From: Lachnospiraceae bacterium UBA3332
GTDB lineage: Bacteria > Bacillota > Clostridia > Lachnospirales > Lachnospiraceae
DNA: 9,662 bases
Direction: 5' to 3'
Assembly (NCBI GenBank): GCA_002361095.1
Contig: DERU01000102.1
Location: 1 to 9,662 of the forward strand
Part shown: positions 1 through 6,591 of the stretch, one piece after another
Layout of the letters: every line of letters starts with the position of its first letter
Position numbering within the stretch: the first letter of the stretch is position 1
Notes under the pieces: generated by a model
What the model was told of the DNA's origin: nothing
The model's database searches: none
What the model saw: the letters and a program-made list of their open reading frames with translations, nothing else
Translations under genes and position numbers: made by a program

Positions 1-60
1 AAATTCACGGTTGAAAAACTGTCGCATATGGTTTTTCAACCTACTCCACAAACTTTTCAT
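1..60 (-). CDS. Start of a further operon gene, truncated by the window edge (function unknown)
   Basis: An open frame starts at an ATG at 60-58 and runs 20 codons to the window edge without a stop. It begins MKSLWSRLKNHMRQ, a basic, aromatic-rich amphipathic N-terminus. A purine-rich stretch (GGGAAGGA) lies just upstream, though its spacing to the ATG is short. An in-frame ATG at 72 also exists but has no spaced ribosome site. The gap from the ABC transporter stop (111) is 50 bp, in keeping with the operon. The piece is too short to assign a family; by context it would be another glycan gene. The frame contains a perfect inverted repeat (9-41), so a non-coding reading of this end cannot be excluded. 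Confidence 0.5.
   Translation of the reverse strand, partial: MKSLWSRLKNHMRQFFNREF
9..41. repeat. Perfect 11-bp inverted repeat (hairpin)
   Basis: GGTTGAAAAAC at 9-19 is the exact reverse complement of GTTTTTCAACC at 31-41, separated by an 11-nt loop containing CATATG. It lies downstream of the ABC transporter stop. Neither strand shows a T-tract directly after the stem, so it is not a standard intrinsic terminator. In minus-strand mRNA it would form a hairpin about 20 nt downstream of the putative ATG at 60, within coding sequence. It could be a weak terminator or attenuator, a protein-binding palindrome, or coincidence. Confidence 0.75.
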
Positions 61-110
61 ATTCCTTCCCATCCCGTCTGCCGATACCGCCTATACCGGC
101 TGTCTGCCCC

Positions 111-1868
111 TCAACGCTCCTGCTCCAAAGTGGTCTGCGTGATTTTTCCCTTATCCACCTTATAAATGATATCACAGTTTTCGATGGTGCGCAGTCTGTG
201 TGCGATGATAATCAGCGTTTTCCTCCCGTGGAAGCTGTCAATCGCCTCCATGATGGCGGTCTCCGTATCCGTATCCAAAGCGCTTGTCGCCTCGTCAAAC
301 ACCAAAATTTCCGGATTATGATACAGCGCCCTGGCAATGCCCAGACGCTGCCGCTGTCCGCCGGAAAGACGCACGCCCCGGTCCCCCACGGTCATTTCCA
401 GCCCTTCCTCCAGCCCCTCCACAAATTCCTTCATCTGTGCTTCTTCCAGCACCTCCCAAATCCGCGCATCGTCAATCTCATCCCTGGCCACCCCGAACGC
501 GATATTTTCCCGAATGGAGTCGTCCGTCAGGTAAATGGACTGGGGGATATAACCCACATGGGACAGCCACGACTCATAGTTTTCAAAAATATCCCGTCCG
601 TCACAGTAAATATTGCCGCTGCGCACCCGCAAAAGCCCCAAGAGCACATCCACCGCCGTGCTCTTACCCGATCCGGAAGGCCCCATAATGCCCACGGATT
701 TTCCTACGGGAACCGTCATATCGGCATGATCCAACACAATCTTGTCGCTTTCCGGGTAAACATAGGTCACATCCGCCATACGGATTTCCTTCTCCAACAC
801 CATCGGAGACGTCTTGGGCTTCTCCTCCCGCTCATACCTTCCATGCAGCCGGTAAGACGTGAAATCCACATTTTCGTATACATAATTGACGCTGGGTTCA
901 TAAAAGGAAATGTTCCCGATATGGGTGTTGATACGGTTGATGGAGGGCATCAGCCGCATCGCCGCCACCGCAAAAGCGCTGATCTGAGGCACAAGCTGCG
1001 ACAGATCTGCGCCGGTCACGATGCATACGGCCAAATATCCCAAAATCCCGCAGATACAAAACGTCTCCAAAAGCATGCGGGGCATACTGTTCAGCACCTG
1101 ATAATTGGAAGCGATCCTGGCATTGCGCACGGAATACTTGCCGAAATTGGACGCAAAATAATGTTCTTTATTCAGTATTTTCACATCCTTGATTCCGTAA
1201 ATGGACTGCAGGCGCCATTTTCCCATTTGGCTCTGGAGCTGTTGGGTGGTGCTTCCCCAGCGGTTTAGCACGGGACGAAGCCCCCTGGTAATCACCAGCG
1301 TCATCCCCACCATAATCCCCAGCAGCATGATGGTCATGACCGGGCTTTTCACCAAAAGGAATATCCCCAGCACCGCAGATACCATCACTTCCGTAGCCAG
1401 TTGGATAAACTCCATCAACACCGAAAAAACTTTCGGTACATCCCCGTCGATCGTCCGGAAAATCGTGGGAATGTCCGCATTGAGGTAAAACTCGTAGGGA
1501 CGGTTTAAATATTCCTCCAGCATATAACTGATGGTGGCCGACTGATTTTTGTTGACAAAACGGGACTGCACCCAAATTTGCAAAAGCAGATACGCATTCT
1601 TGACAAAATAGGCCGCCATCACGGCAAAAATCAGTACCAGCATCCATTCCGACGCCGTGTCGTAAGGCAGGAAATTCCCCAAAAACCGGATGTATTCTTT
1701 CTCCAAAAGCCGCCCCGGATTCATCACGCCTTCCACCACGGGCATAATCAGTCCTACCCCCAGCATTTCCAGCAGCGCGCCGATAAAAATCATAACGCCA
1801 AGCCACATGACTTTTCGCTTCTGTCCCTTGTTCAAAATGTGCATCAGCTTTTTTAAAATCGCAAACAT
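111..1868 (-). CDS. PglK-like ABC exporter/flippase (fused membrane and ATPase domains)
   Basis: A 585-residue half-transporter with an N-terminal six-helix membrane domain (hydrophobic segments near 20-43, 75-99, 147-173, 177-194, 264-286, 294-310) and a C-terminal ATPase. The ATPase shows Walker A GPSGSGKST at 396-404, Q-loop glutamine 443 (YIPQS), signature LSGGQ at 501-505, Walker B ILVFDE at 521-526 and H-loop His557. The pattern around 300-335 (AAMRLMPSINRI, then FYEPS) resembles Campylobacter PglK, which flips undecaprenyl-diphosphate-linked oligosaccharide. I infer the same role here, because no Wzx-type flippase is visible. The frame is open upstream to an ATG at 1946, but that overlaps the fucosyltransferase gene and adds a charged 26-residue tail. 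The ATG at 1868 has GAGAGG 8 nt upstream and gives the usual family length. A lipid or peptide exporter is a less likely alternative. Confidence 0.9.
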   Translation of the reverse strand: MFAILKKLMHILNKGQKRKVMWLGVMIFIGALLEMLGVGLIMPVVEGVMNPGRLLEKEYIRFLGNFLPYDTASEWMLVLIFAVMAAYFVKNAYLLLQIWVQSRFVNKNQSATISYMLEEYLNRPYEFYLNADIPTIFRTIDGDVPKVFSVLMEFIQLATEVMVSAVLGIFLLVKSPVMTIMLLGIMVGMTLVITRGLRPVLNRWGSTTQQLQSQMGKWRLQSIYGIKDVKILNKEHYFASNFGKYSVRNARIASNYQVLNSMPRMLLETFCICGILGYLAVCIVTGADLSQLVPQISAFAVAAMRLMPSINRINTHIGNISFYEPSVNYVYENVDFTSYRLHGRYEREEKPKTSPMVLEKEIRMADVTYVYPESDKIVLDHADMTVPVGKSVGIMGPSGSGKSTAVDVLLGLLRVRSGNIYCDGRDIFENYESWLSHVGYIPQSIYLTDDSIRENIAFGVARDEIDDARIWEVLEEAQMKEFVEGLEEGLEMTVGDRGVRLSGGQRQRLGIARALYHNPEILVFDEATSALDTDTETAIMEAIDSFHGRKTLIIIAHRLRTIENCDIIYKVDKGKITQTTLEQER

Positions 1869-1876
1869 TCCCGTTT

Positions 1877-1882
1877 CCTCTC
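1877..1882 (-). promoter_or_regulatory. Ribosome binding site deciding the ABC transporter start
   Basis: GAGAGG on the minus strand ends 8 nt before the ATG at 1868. It lies in the 38-bp gap after the fucosyltransferase stop (1909-1907). This supports the 1868 start over the upstream in-frame ATG at 1946, which lies inside the fucosyltransferase gene. Confidence 0.7.
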
Positions 1883-1906
1883 GTTTGGCTCTGTTGCCCC
1901 GCTTTT

Positions 1907-2821
1907 TCAAATCACGGTCATCTCTTCCGTATAGATATCCCGGCATGCTTCCCGGTCATAAACCTGTCCGTCCCCCGTCCGGTTCAGCCACCGCGCCGGG
2001 GCAATCACCCGCTTATCCGGATTTTGGTTCAGCCACGCCCCCCACCAGGAGAACGAACTGTTGGCAATGATCTGGTGGCGGCACCTGCTCATCAAATACA
2101 TATCCACATACCCGGTTTCCTCGTCGCTTCCCTCCACCGTCACGCAGTCGGGCCCCTCATAATGCGCTTTGACCCACGCAGTGTCGTTGGAGAAAAAGAA
2201 AAATACGGCGCCGGAAATTTGCTTTCGGACGGCTTCCATCGCCCTTTTGTAATAATCCTCCCCGCAGATTCCCGCATAAAGCGCCCGGTATCTGGGATCC
2301 AGATAATCCCCCCGCCGGATATGCACCCCCACCGACTCACAGGCGCAAATCCGCCGTTCATATTCCTGCCTGCTTTGGGACAGCGCCAGGTTGCGGAACT
2401 GATACGCCTCCCGCACTTTGGCCTTAACCGGGGCAAAATATTTCTCCGACTGAAAACATCCCAAAAGCAATGCCGGATTTTTTTCCAATACCGCCGGATC
2501 ATAATTCACACTGTATTCCCTGTAGGAAAGATCCCTGCGCCCCGTCAGCCTGCGCCTCACCCGATCCGCCATCCCGGAAGCGGAATCCGTCAGGCCGGTG
2601 TATTCCTTTTGCGTCAGGCGCGCATAGTGCAGCGCATCTTCCCGCCCTGCGTCCTTTTGACAGCCGATTCCGAACACCGAAAGCTGCAGCTTACGGCTGC
2701 CTGCGCCGTAGCAGGTGAAATCATCGATTTTCACCTCCCTGCCCATGGCTTTCAGCCGCAGATACAACGCATATTCAAACATCTGATTGCCCAGTCCCCC
2801 GGACAACTGTACCCCCACCAT
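1907..2821 (-). CDS. Alpha-1,2-fucosyltransferase (GT11 family)
   Basis: A 304-residue enzyme with the GT11 hallmarks. These are an N-terminal GGLGNQMFEYAL at 8-19, the donor-binding HIRRGDY at 167-173, FFSND near 210, and NSSFSWWGAWLN at 254-265. GT11 members transfer L-fucose from GDP-fucose in alpha-1,2 linkage, usually to a galactose, in the cytoplasm; length is typical. No signal peptide or membrane helix is seen. The longest frame opens with TTG at 2827, but GAGGGA abuts that codon and sits 6 nt before the ATG at 2821, so 2821 is chosen. The gene follows the polytopic membrane gene by 10 bp and precedes the flippase, which fits addition of fucose to a lipid-linked intermediate before export. 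The acceptor sugar cannot be read from sequence. No GDP-fucose synthesis gene is in the window. Confidence 0.93.
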   Translation of the reverse strand: MVGVQLSGGLGNQMFEYALYLRLKAMGREVKIDDFTCYGAGSRKLQLSVFGIGCQKDAGREDALHYARLTQKEYTGLTDSASGMADRVRRRLTGRRDLSYREYSVNYDPAVLEKNPALLLGCFQSEKYFAPVKAKVREAYQFRNLALSQSRQEYERRICACESVGVHIRRGDYLDPRYRALYAGICGEDYYKRAMEAVRKQISGAVFFFFSNDTAWVKAHYEGPDCVTVEGSDEETGYVDMYLMSRCRHQIIANSSFSWWGAWLNQNPDKRVIAPARWLNRTGDGQVYDREACRDIYTEEMTVI

Positions 2822-2827
2822 ATACAA

Positions 2828-2833
2828 TCCCTC
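2828..2833 (-). promoter_or_regulatory. Ribosome binding site of the fucosyltransferase
   Basis: GAGGGA lies 6 nt before the ATG at 2821 and overlaps the TGA stop (2834-2832) of the preceding membrane-protein gene. This suggests translational coupling and argues against the TTG at 2827, which touches the site with no spacer. Confidence 0.7.
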
Positions 2834-4529
2834 ACTCTAACGGATAAAACCCGTCCTCCATTCTGTTCCCCCGCATGCCCGCGCGCTCCGCCATAGGCTT
2901 GCAGGCCGTGGCCGGAAAAGCATGGTAACTGATGTTGTCGCCGCTCGCCGGATAGTAAACCGTCAGGCTTCCCACCTGCATGGATTCCACCTCCACCCGG
3001 TCGTAATCCTGCTGCCGCACGTAAGACGGATCCCGAAAATGTGCCTTCACCCAGTTCATATCGGCCACCGTGTAATAACTAAAATAACAGCACAACAGCA
3101 GATAAACCACCGCGCTGCCGAAACCGGCCAGAATCCGGATTCCCCCGTTTTCCATACGCTTAAGCCAGCTGCCAATGGCCAGGAGCGGAAACTCCAGCAA
3201 AAACGCCAGCCCGTAACGGATAAAGGGAGCCATCCAAAACCAAACCAAGTTTCCCGCAAAAACCGTCAGATGCAGAATCACCCATTCCCAGGCCACCCTT
3301 TTGCGGTGCCATGCCGTGTGCAAAATGCCCAGCCCCTCCACCGCTATTGCCGCCAAATTGGCCTCTATCAGCATCTTTTCATAGGTATCCTTCGCCTCCC
3401 ACCAGAGCGGAAGCCACTCCCGCAGGGGCGCGTCGGCCTTTGCCACGTCGAACAGGCACTTCCCCCATACCTTGATCTGGTCGGAATCGTGCTGCAGCTG
3501 CCAGGCCGGAACCTTCCAATCCACCGGAAACAAATCTATACCGGCAAACGGATATATAAGCCAGCCGGAAAGCAGCACATTGCGCATGAGAAACGGCAGC
3601 AAAACCAAAACGCCCGCTCCCAGATACACCCCGATCTGCCTCCACTGCCCATCCCGCACCAGTCCCACGGCAGGATACAGCGCCAGCAAAACCAAAACAC
3701 CTGCAGACAGCTTATAAGTCGCCACACAGACCGCCAGTACACACAGAAGGGAATAATCCGACAGGTCAGCCTCCTTTCTGCGTTCCGTTATCAGTTCCGC
3801 CCATCTGACGATAAGATACAGCGACAGGTACATGGCGGCATAATCCGTAGCGGGGGACATCAGACCTTCCACATTCACCATCGTATAAATCAGGATGCCA
3901 AACCGGCTCACATCCGCCAGATTGTTCTCATGCTTTTTAAAATTTTTCAGTCCGGCCAGCGCCCAGCCGCACAACAGAAACGCAAAAAAACCTGTGGTCA
4001 CATGCAGGGAACGTCCCAACAGCCATTTCATGGAGAAAATGGCTGCAAACCCCAGATAAGCGCTGTTATAACCAAAATGCTGCTGCAGATTGGCAAGCCC
4101 TTTGACCAGCCCGTATTCCTCATACCAGCGGATGGTCTGGGCATGGTATATCCCCGTATCCGTATGCTGGATCCCCCGGGACGCGCAAAAAGCAACCGCC
4201 AGCGCCAGCAAAAGGAACAAAAAGCCGTCCCAGGAAATGCATTCCCTCCGGAAACCCCGATACAGTCTGGCAAACGCGTCCCTGCACAACACGGCGGACA
4301 AAACCGCTGCGCCGAGTAAAAGCAAATGGGCAAGCATACCGACTTTCCAAAACAAACTCCACGTTTCGGCGTACACCGTAACGGTCACAATCCCCGCCGT
4401 CACGGCGCTCATCCATCGGATTTTTTTGTCCTTCTTTTTGGTCAGCACTCCGACCAACTTCAAAACCCCTACCCCCACACTGGCATTGACGAACAGCATA
4501 TACCCCCAGAGTACTAAGATTTCCAGCAT
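2832..4529 (-). CDS. Polytopic membrane protein, GT-C/polymerase-like (resembles LIC_10190-type family)
   Basis: A 565-residue protein with roughly 12-14 hydrophobic helices from residue 3 to about 486, followed by a soluble tail of about 80 residues. An early loop carries HTDTGIYHAQTIRWYEEYG at 122-140. Its acidic DTG motif and neighbouring Tyr/His recall the first extracytoplasmic loop of GT-C glycosyltransferases. Later come ATDYAAM (227-233), RNVLLSGWLIYP (316-327) and APFIRYG (434-440), the latter like Arg-bearing motifs of O-antigen polymerases. The tail has VYYPASGDN followed by SYHAFPATA (524-542). From memory this layout matches uncharacterised LIC_10190-type membrane proteins of polysaccharide loci; I could not search. 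Position between glycosyltransferases and flippase suggests a Wzy-like polymerase or a lipid-phosphosugar-dependent transferase acting outside. The start has AAGGAGG only 4 nt upstream; the upstream gap is 11 bp. Exact function is unknown. Confidence 0.8.
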   Translation of the reverse strand: MLEILVLWGYMLFVNASVGVGVLKLVGVLTKKKDKKIRWMSAVTAGIVTVTVYAETWSLFWKVGMLAHLLLLGAAVLSAVLCRDAFARLYRGFRRECISWDGFLFLLLALAVAFCASRGIQHTDTGIYHAQTIRWYEEYGLVKGLANLQQHFGYNSAYLGFAAIFSMKWLLGRSLHVTTGFFAFLLCGWALAGLKNFKKHENNLADVSRFGILIYTMVNVEGLMSPATDYAAMYLSLYLIVRWAELITERRKEADLSDYSLLCVLAVCVATYKLSAGVLVLLALYPAVGLVRDGQWRQIGVYLGAGVLVLLPFLMRNVLLSGWLIYPFAGIDLFPVDWKVPAWQLQHDSDQIKVWGKCLFDVAKADAPLREWLPLWWEAKDTYEKMLIEANLAAIAVEGLGILHTAWHRKRVAWEWVILHLTVFAGNLVWFWMAPFIRYGLAFLLEFPLLAIGSWLKRMENGGIRILAGFGSAVVYLLLCCYFSYYTVADMNWVKAHFRDPSYVRQQDYDRVEVESMQVGSLTVYYPASGDNISYHAFPATACKPMAERAGMRGNRMEDGFYPLE

Positions 4530-4540
4530 GCAGCCTCCTT

Positions 4541-5617
4541 TTATTTTTTTAAAATTCCATGCAGCCTTACCTTGGCGGGAACCAACAGGCTGTCATTGAT
4601 CCGCATAGCCATGCGGTATAATACCGGAGAAGCCAAAAACAGCTTCATTTTCCGGTATTCGTTGGGATTGGCAAACGGAATGGCATAAATCTCCCCGTAC
4701 CGCTCTTTCCCCGCTTCGATTTTCTGCCTTAAGAAAGCCTTATGCGCTTTCTTTTCCGGATCCCGGCTCCGCACCACTTGTGTGTAAAAAAGGAGCAGCC
4801 TTTTATATAAAAAGTAATCCTGCAAAAGCGCCAGGTCATTTCTGCCGATACCGCGCAGATAAACGCTCCTGTCATACAGGTTCGGAATCAGATCGGTAAA
4901 AATCCGCGCGTTCACCCCCCGGTTCATGATGCTGGAACTTCTGTCGCAAATATAGTTGTGGTAGGCAGTGTCCATATAAACGCTTCTCCTGGGCTTGTTC
5001 AACAGCTGTACCGTATAAAGCATATCCTCATACCACCTGGCCGGAAAACGCAGCCCGTCCAGAATCGACCGTTTATACAGCTTGTTCCACGCCGCATTTT
5101 GAATCTGGAAAGCCTCGTCCTCCTCCAGGTACTTTGCCAGCATCTCCTGCCCTTCCATAACCACTGTCCTGCCGGTGGAAATGTCCACGGTCTCCTCTTG
5201 ATACACCCATTTGTAGCGGCACACCGCCAAATCCGCCCCCTGCTCTTTCATACAGGAAAGCATATCCTCATACATCGTTTCATCCAGCCAGTCGTCCCCG
5301 TCCAGGAAGGCAAGGTATTCGCCGGTAGCCGCCTCTATCCCAACATTGCGGGTCGTGTAAAGCCCGCCGTTTTCCTTATGGATCACTTTCACCCTGGCAT
5401 CCTGCGCGGCATACTTATCGCAAATGACCGGACAGTTATCCGTGGAACCGTCGTCCACCAAAATCACTTCCAAATTCCGGTACGTCTGCTTTAAAACGGA
5501 CTGGATGGACCGATCCAGATAGGCGTCGCTGTTGTAAACGGCCACTGCCACAGAAATCTTCTCCGTCTGCCGCGCAGGGGGAATCGGTTTGGGTTTATAG
5601 TTTTCCAGGATCCTCAT
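4541..5617 (-). CDS. Family 2 glycosyltransferase (GT-A fold)
   Basis: A 358-residue protein. After about 20 N-terminal residues, the GT2 domain opens with ISVAVAVYN (21-29). It shows SVLKQTYRNLEVILVDDGSTD (DDGSTD at 55-60, nucleotide binding), the metal-binding DGDDW at 106-110, and WYEDM with Glu197-Asp198 as the likely catalytic base region. The rest (about 220-358) is helical and basic with no clear membrane helix, so a cytoplasmic, membrane-associated enzyme is expected. It transfers a sugar from a nucleotide donor to a glycan acceptor. GT2 is too broad to predict the sugar, linkage or acceptor. The ATG overlaps the epimerase stop by 4 nt (ATGA), and AAAAGG lies 7 nt upstream, so the two genes are probably translationally coupled. 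The downstream membrane gene follows after 11 bp. Confidence 0.92.
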   Translation of the reverse strand: MRILENYKPKPIPPARQTEKISVAVAVYNSDAYLDRSIQSVLKQTYRNLEVILVDDGSTDNCPVICDKYAAQDARVKVIHKENGGLYTTRNVGIEAATGEYLAFLDGDDWLDETMYEDMLSCMKEQGADLAVCRYKWVYQEETVDISTGRTVVMEGQEMLAKYLEEDEAFQIQNAAWNKLYKRSILDGLRFPARWYEDMLYTVQLLNKPRRSVYMDTAYHNYICDRSSSIMNRGVNARIFTDLIPNLYDRSVYLRGIGRNDLALLQDYFLYKRLLLFYTQVVRSRDPEKKAHKAFLRQKIEAGKERYGEIYAIPFANPNEYRKMKLFLASPVLYRMAMRINDSLLVPAKVRLHGILKK

Positions 5618-6588
5618 AACAGTGCCTTTTCCTCCCCTTGATAAAACCGCACAAGTTTTTCGATGCCTTCCTCCAAAGATATTTTGGCCGCCGCTCCAAA
5701 ATCATTTTCAAACCGGGTCACATCCAGTACATTCACCGGCACATCCACCGGCCTTCCCGGTAAAAACGTAACGATGGGCTTTTTTCCCAGCACCCGGGCA
5801 ATCCCGTCGATCACATCCAGTACGGTAGCGCCCCTGCCGCTGCCCAGATTATAAAGACAATGACCCTTTTGCCCGTCCGCAATTTTCAAAATTCCCTCCA
5901 CCGCATCCGCAATGTAAATATAATCCCGCACCACGCTTCCGTCCCCGTATACCTGGATAGGAAGACCCTGCAGCGCCCGGTATGTAAAGGTACTTACCAC
6001 CCCCTGCACACCGTCCGGCCGCTGGTAAGGACCATACGGATTGGACAGCCGCACAATACGGTATTCCAGCCCGTGCATCTCATAGTACAAATAAAGCGTC
6101 TTTTCAATGGCAAGCTTCTGCACCCCGTAGGAAGTGATGGGAAACGCCTCCTCCTCTTCCCGGCAGATACCCGTATGCAATTTGCCGTAAACCGTTCCGC
6201 CGGAGGACAGAAAAACCACTTTTTTCACCCGGTTTTCCACACAGGCATCCAAAAACCGTACCGTTGCGACCAGATTTTCCTCCATCTCCCGCGCCACATC
6301 CCTGTTGGAATTGGAAGGACAGGTGGTGCTGATCAAATGATAAACGCAGTCCACCTCCCCCGGTTCTGCAAAAAGTTCCGGTATGGGATCCCCAAAGGCC
6401 CCTTCCGCCAGCCGGACCTGCCCGCAGGCGGACGCCTGGCCCACGGCCGCAGGATAAGAAGCCCCCGGCCGGTCAAACAGCGTCAGCCGGCACCCTTTCC
6501 GCAACAGCCTAAGCGTCAGGTTCTTTCCGATAAAACCCGCCGCTCCCAAAATTATGATGCGCCTGTTTTCTACGCCTGCATCCTGCAT
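5614..6588 (-). CDS. NAD-dependent nucleotide-sugar epimerase/dehydratase (extended SDR, GalE/WcaG-like)
   Basis: A 324-residue extended short-chain dehydrogenase. The NAD-binding GAAGFIG is at 15-21, the HLISTT segment at 84-89, the Ser-bearing LSSGGTVYG at 127-135, the catalytic YGVQK (Tyr154, Lys158), then LSNPYG at 181-186 and RDYIY at 221-225. Length and motifs fit UDP-sugar 4-epimerases and relatives common in polysaccharide loci; these interconvert UDP-hexoses or uronic acids in the cytoplasm. I cannot fix the substrate; a 4,6-dehydratase or reductase is possible. The ATG at 6588 follows the asnB-like TAA by 3 nt. Its likely ribosome site, GGAAGGA, lies 10 nt upstream inside that gene. 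The stop overlaps the next ATG as ATGA. A 7-nt tandem duplication (ATGCAGG twice) spans the start codon. Confidence 0.9.
   Translation of the reverse strand: MQDAGVENRRIIILGAAGFIGKNLTLRLLRKGCRLTLFDRPGASYPAAVGQASACGQVRLAEGAFGDPIPELFAEPGEVDCVYHLISTTCPSNSNRDVAREMEENLVATVRFLDACVENRVKKVVFLSSGGTVYGKLHTGICREEEEAFPITSYGVQKLAIEKTLYLYYEMHGLEYRIVRLSNPYGPYQRPDGVQGVVSTFTYRALQGLPIQVYGDGSVVRDYIYIADAVEGILKIADGQKGHCLYNLGSGRGATVLDVIDGIARVLGKKPIVTFLPGRPVDVPVNVLDVTRFENDFGAAAKISLEEGIEKLVRFYQGEEKALL
6575..6588 (-). repeat. 7-nt tandem duplication over the epimerase start codon
   Basis: On the minus strand ATGCAGG occurs twice in tandem, 6588-6582 and 6581-6575. The first copy supplies the epimerase ATG. The second copy is out of frame and reaches a TAG after two codons. 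Loss or gain of a 7-nt unit would shift the frame. Two copies are too few to call this a phase-variable tract. Confidence 0.6.
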
Positions 6589-6591
6589 CCT

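Noticed and set aside
80..100. Imperfect hairpin GCCGATA...TACCGGC just after the ABC transporter stop, considered as a terminator
   Set aside because: The stem is short with a mismatch, no T-tract follows on the minus strand, and a further gene appears to start 20 nt later.
198..1268. Plus-strand open frame (about 356 codons) opposite the ABC transporter
   Set aside because: It is antisense to a gene with every ABC ATPase motif intact and shows no motif of its own.
2922..4319. Long plus-strand open frame (about 465 codons) opposite the polytopic membrane protein
   Set aside because: The translation is rich in His, Pro, Gln and Arg, has no recognisable domain, and lies antisense to a gene with clear helices and its own ribosome site.
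77..4854. A 14-nt exact direct repeat, TCTGCCGATACCGC, at 77-90 and 4841-4854
   Set aside because: One copy is ordinary GT2 coding sequence. A single 14-mer match in nearly 10 kb is not far from chance, and there is no flanking structure.
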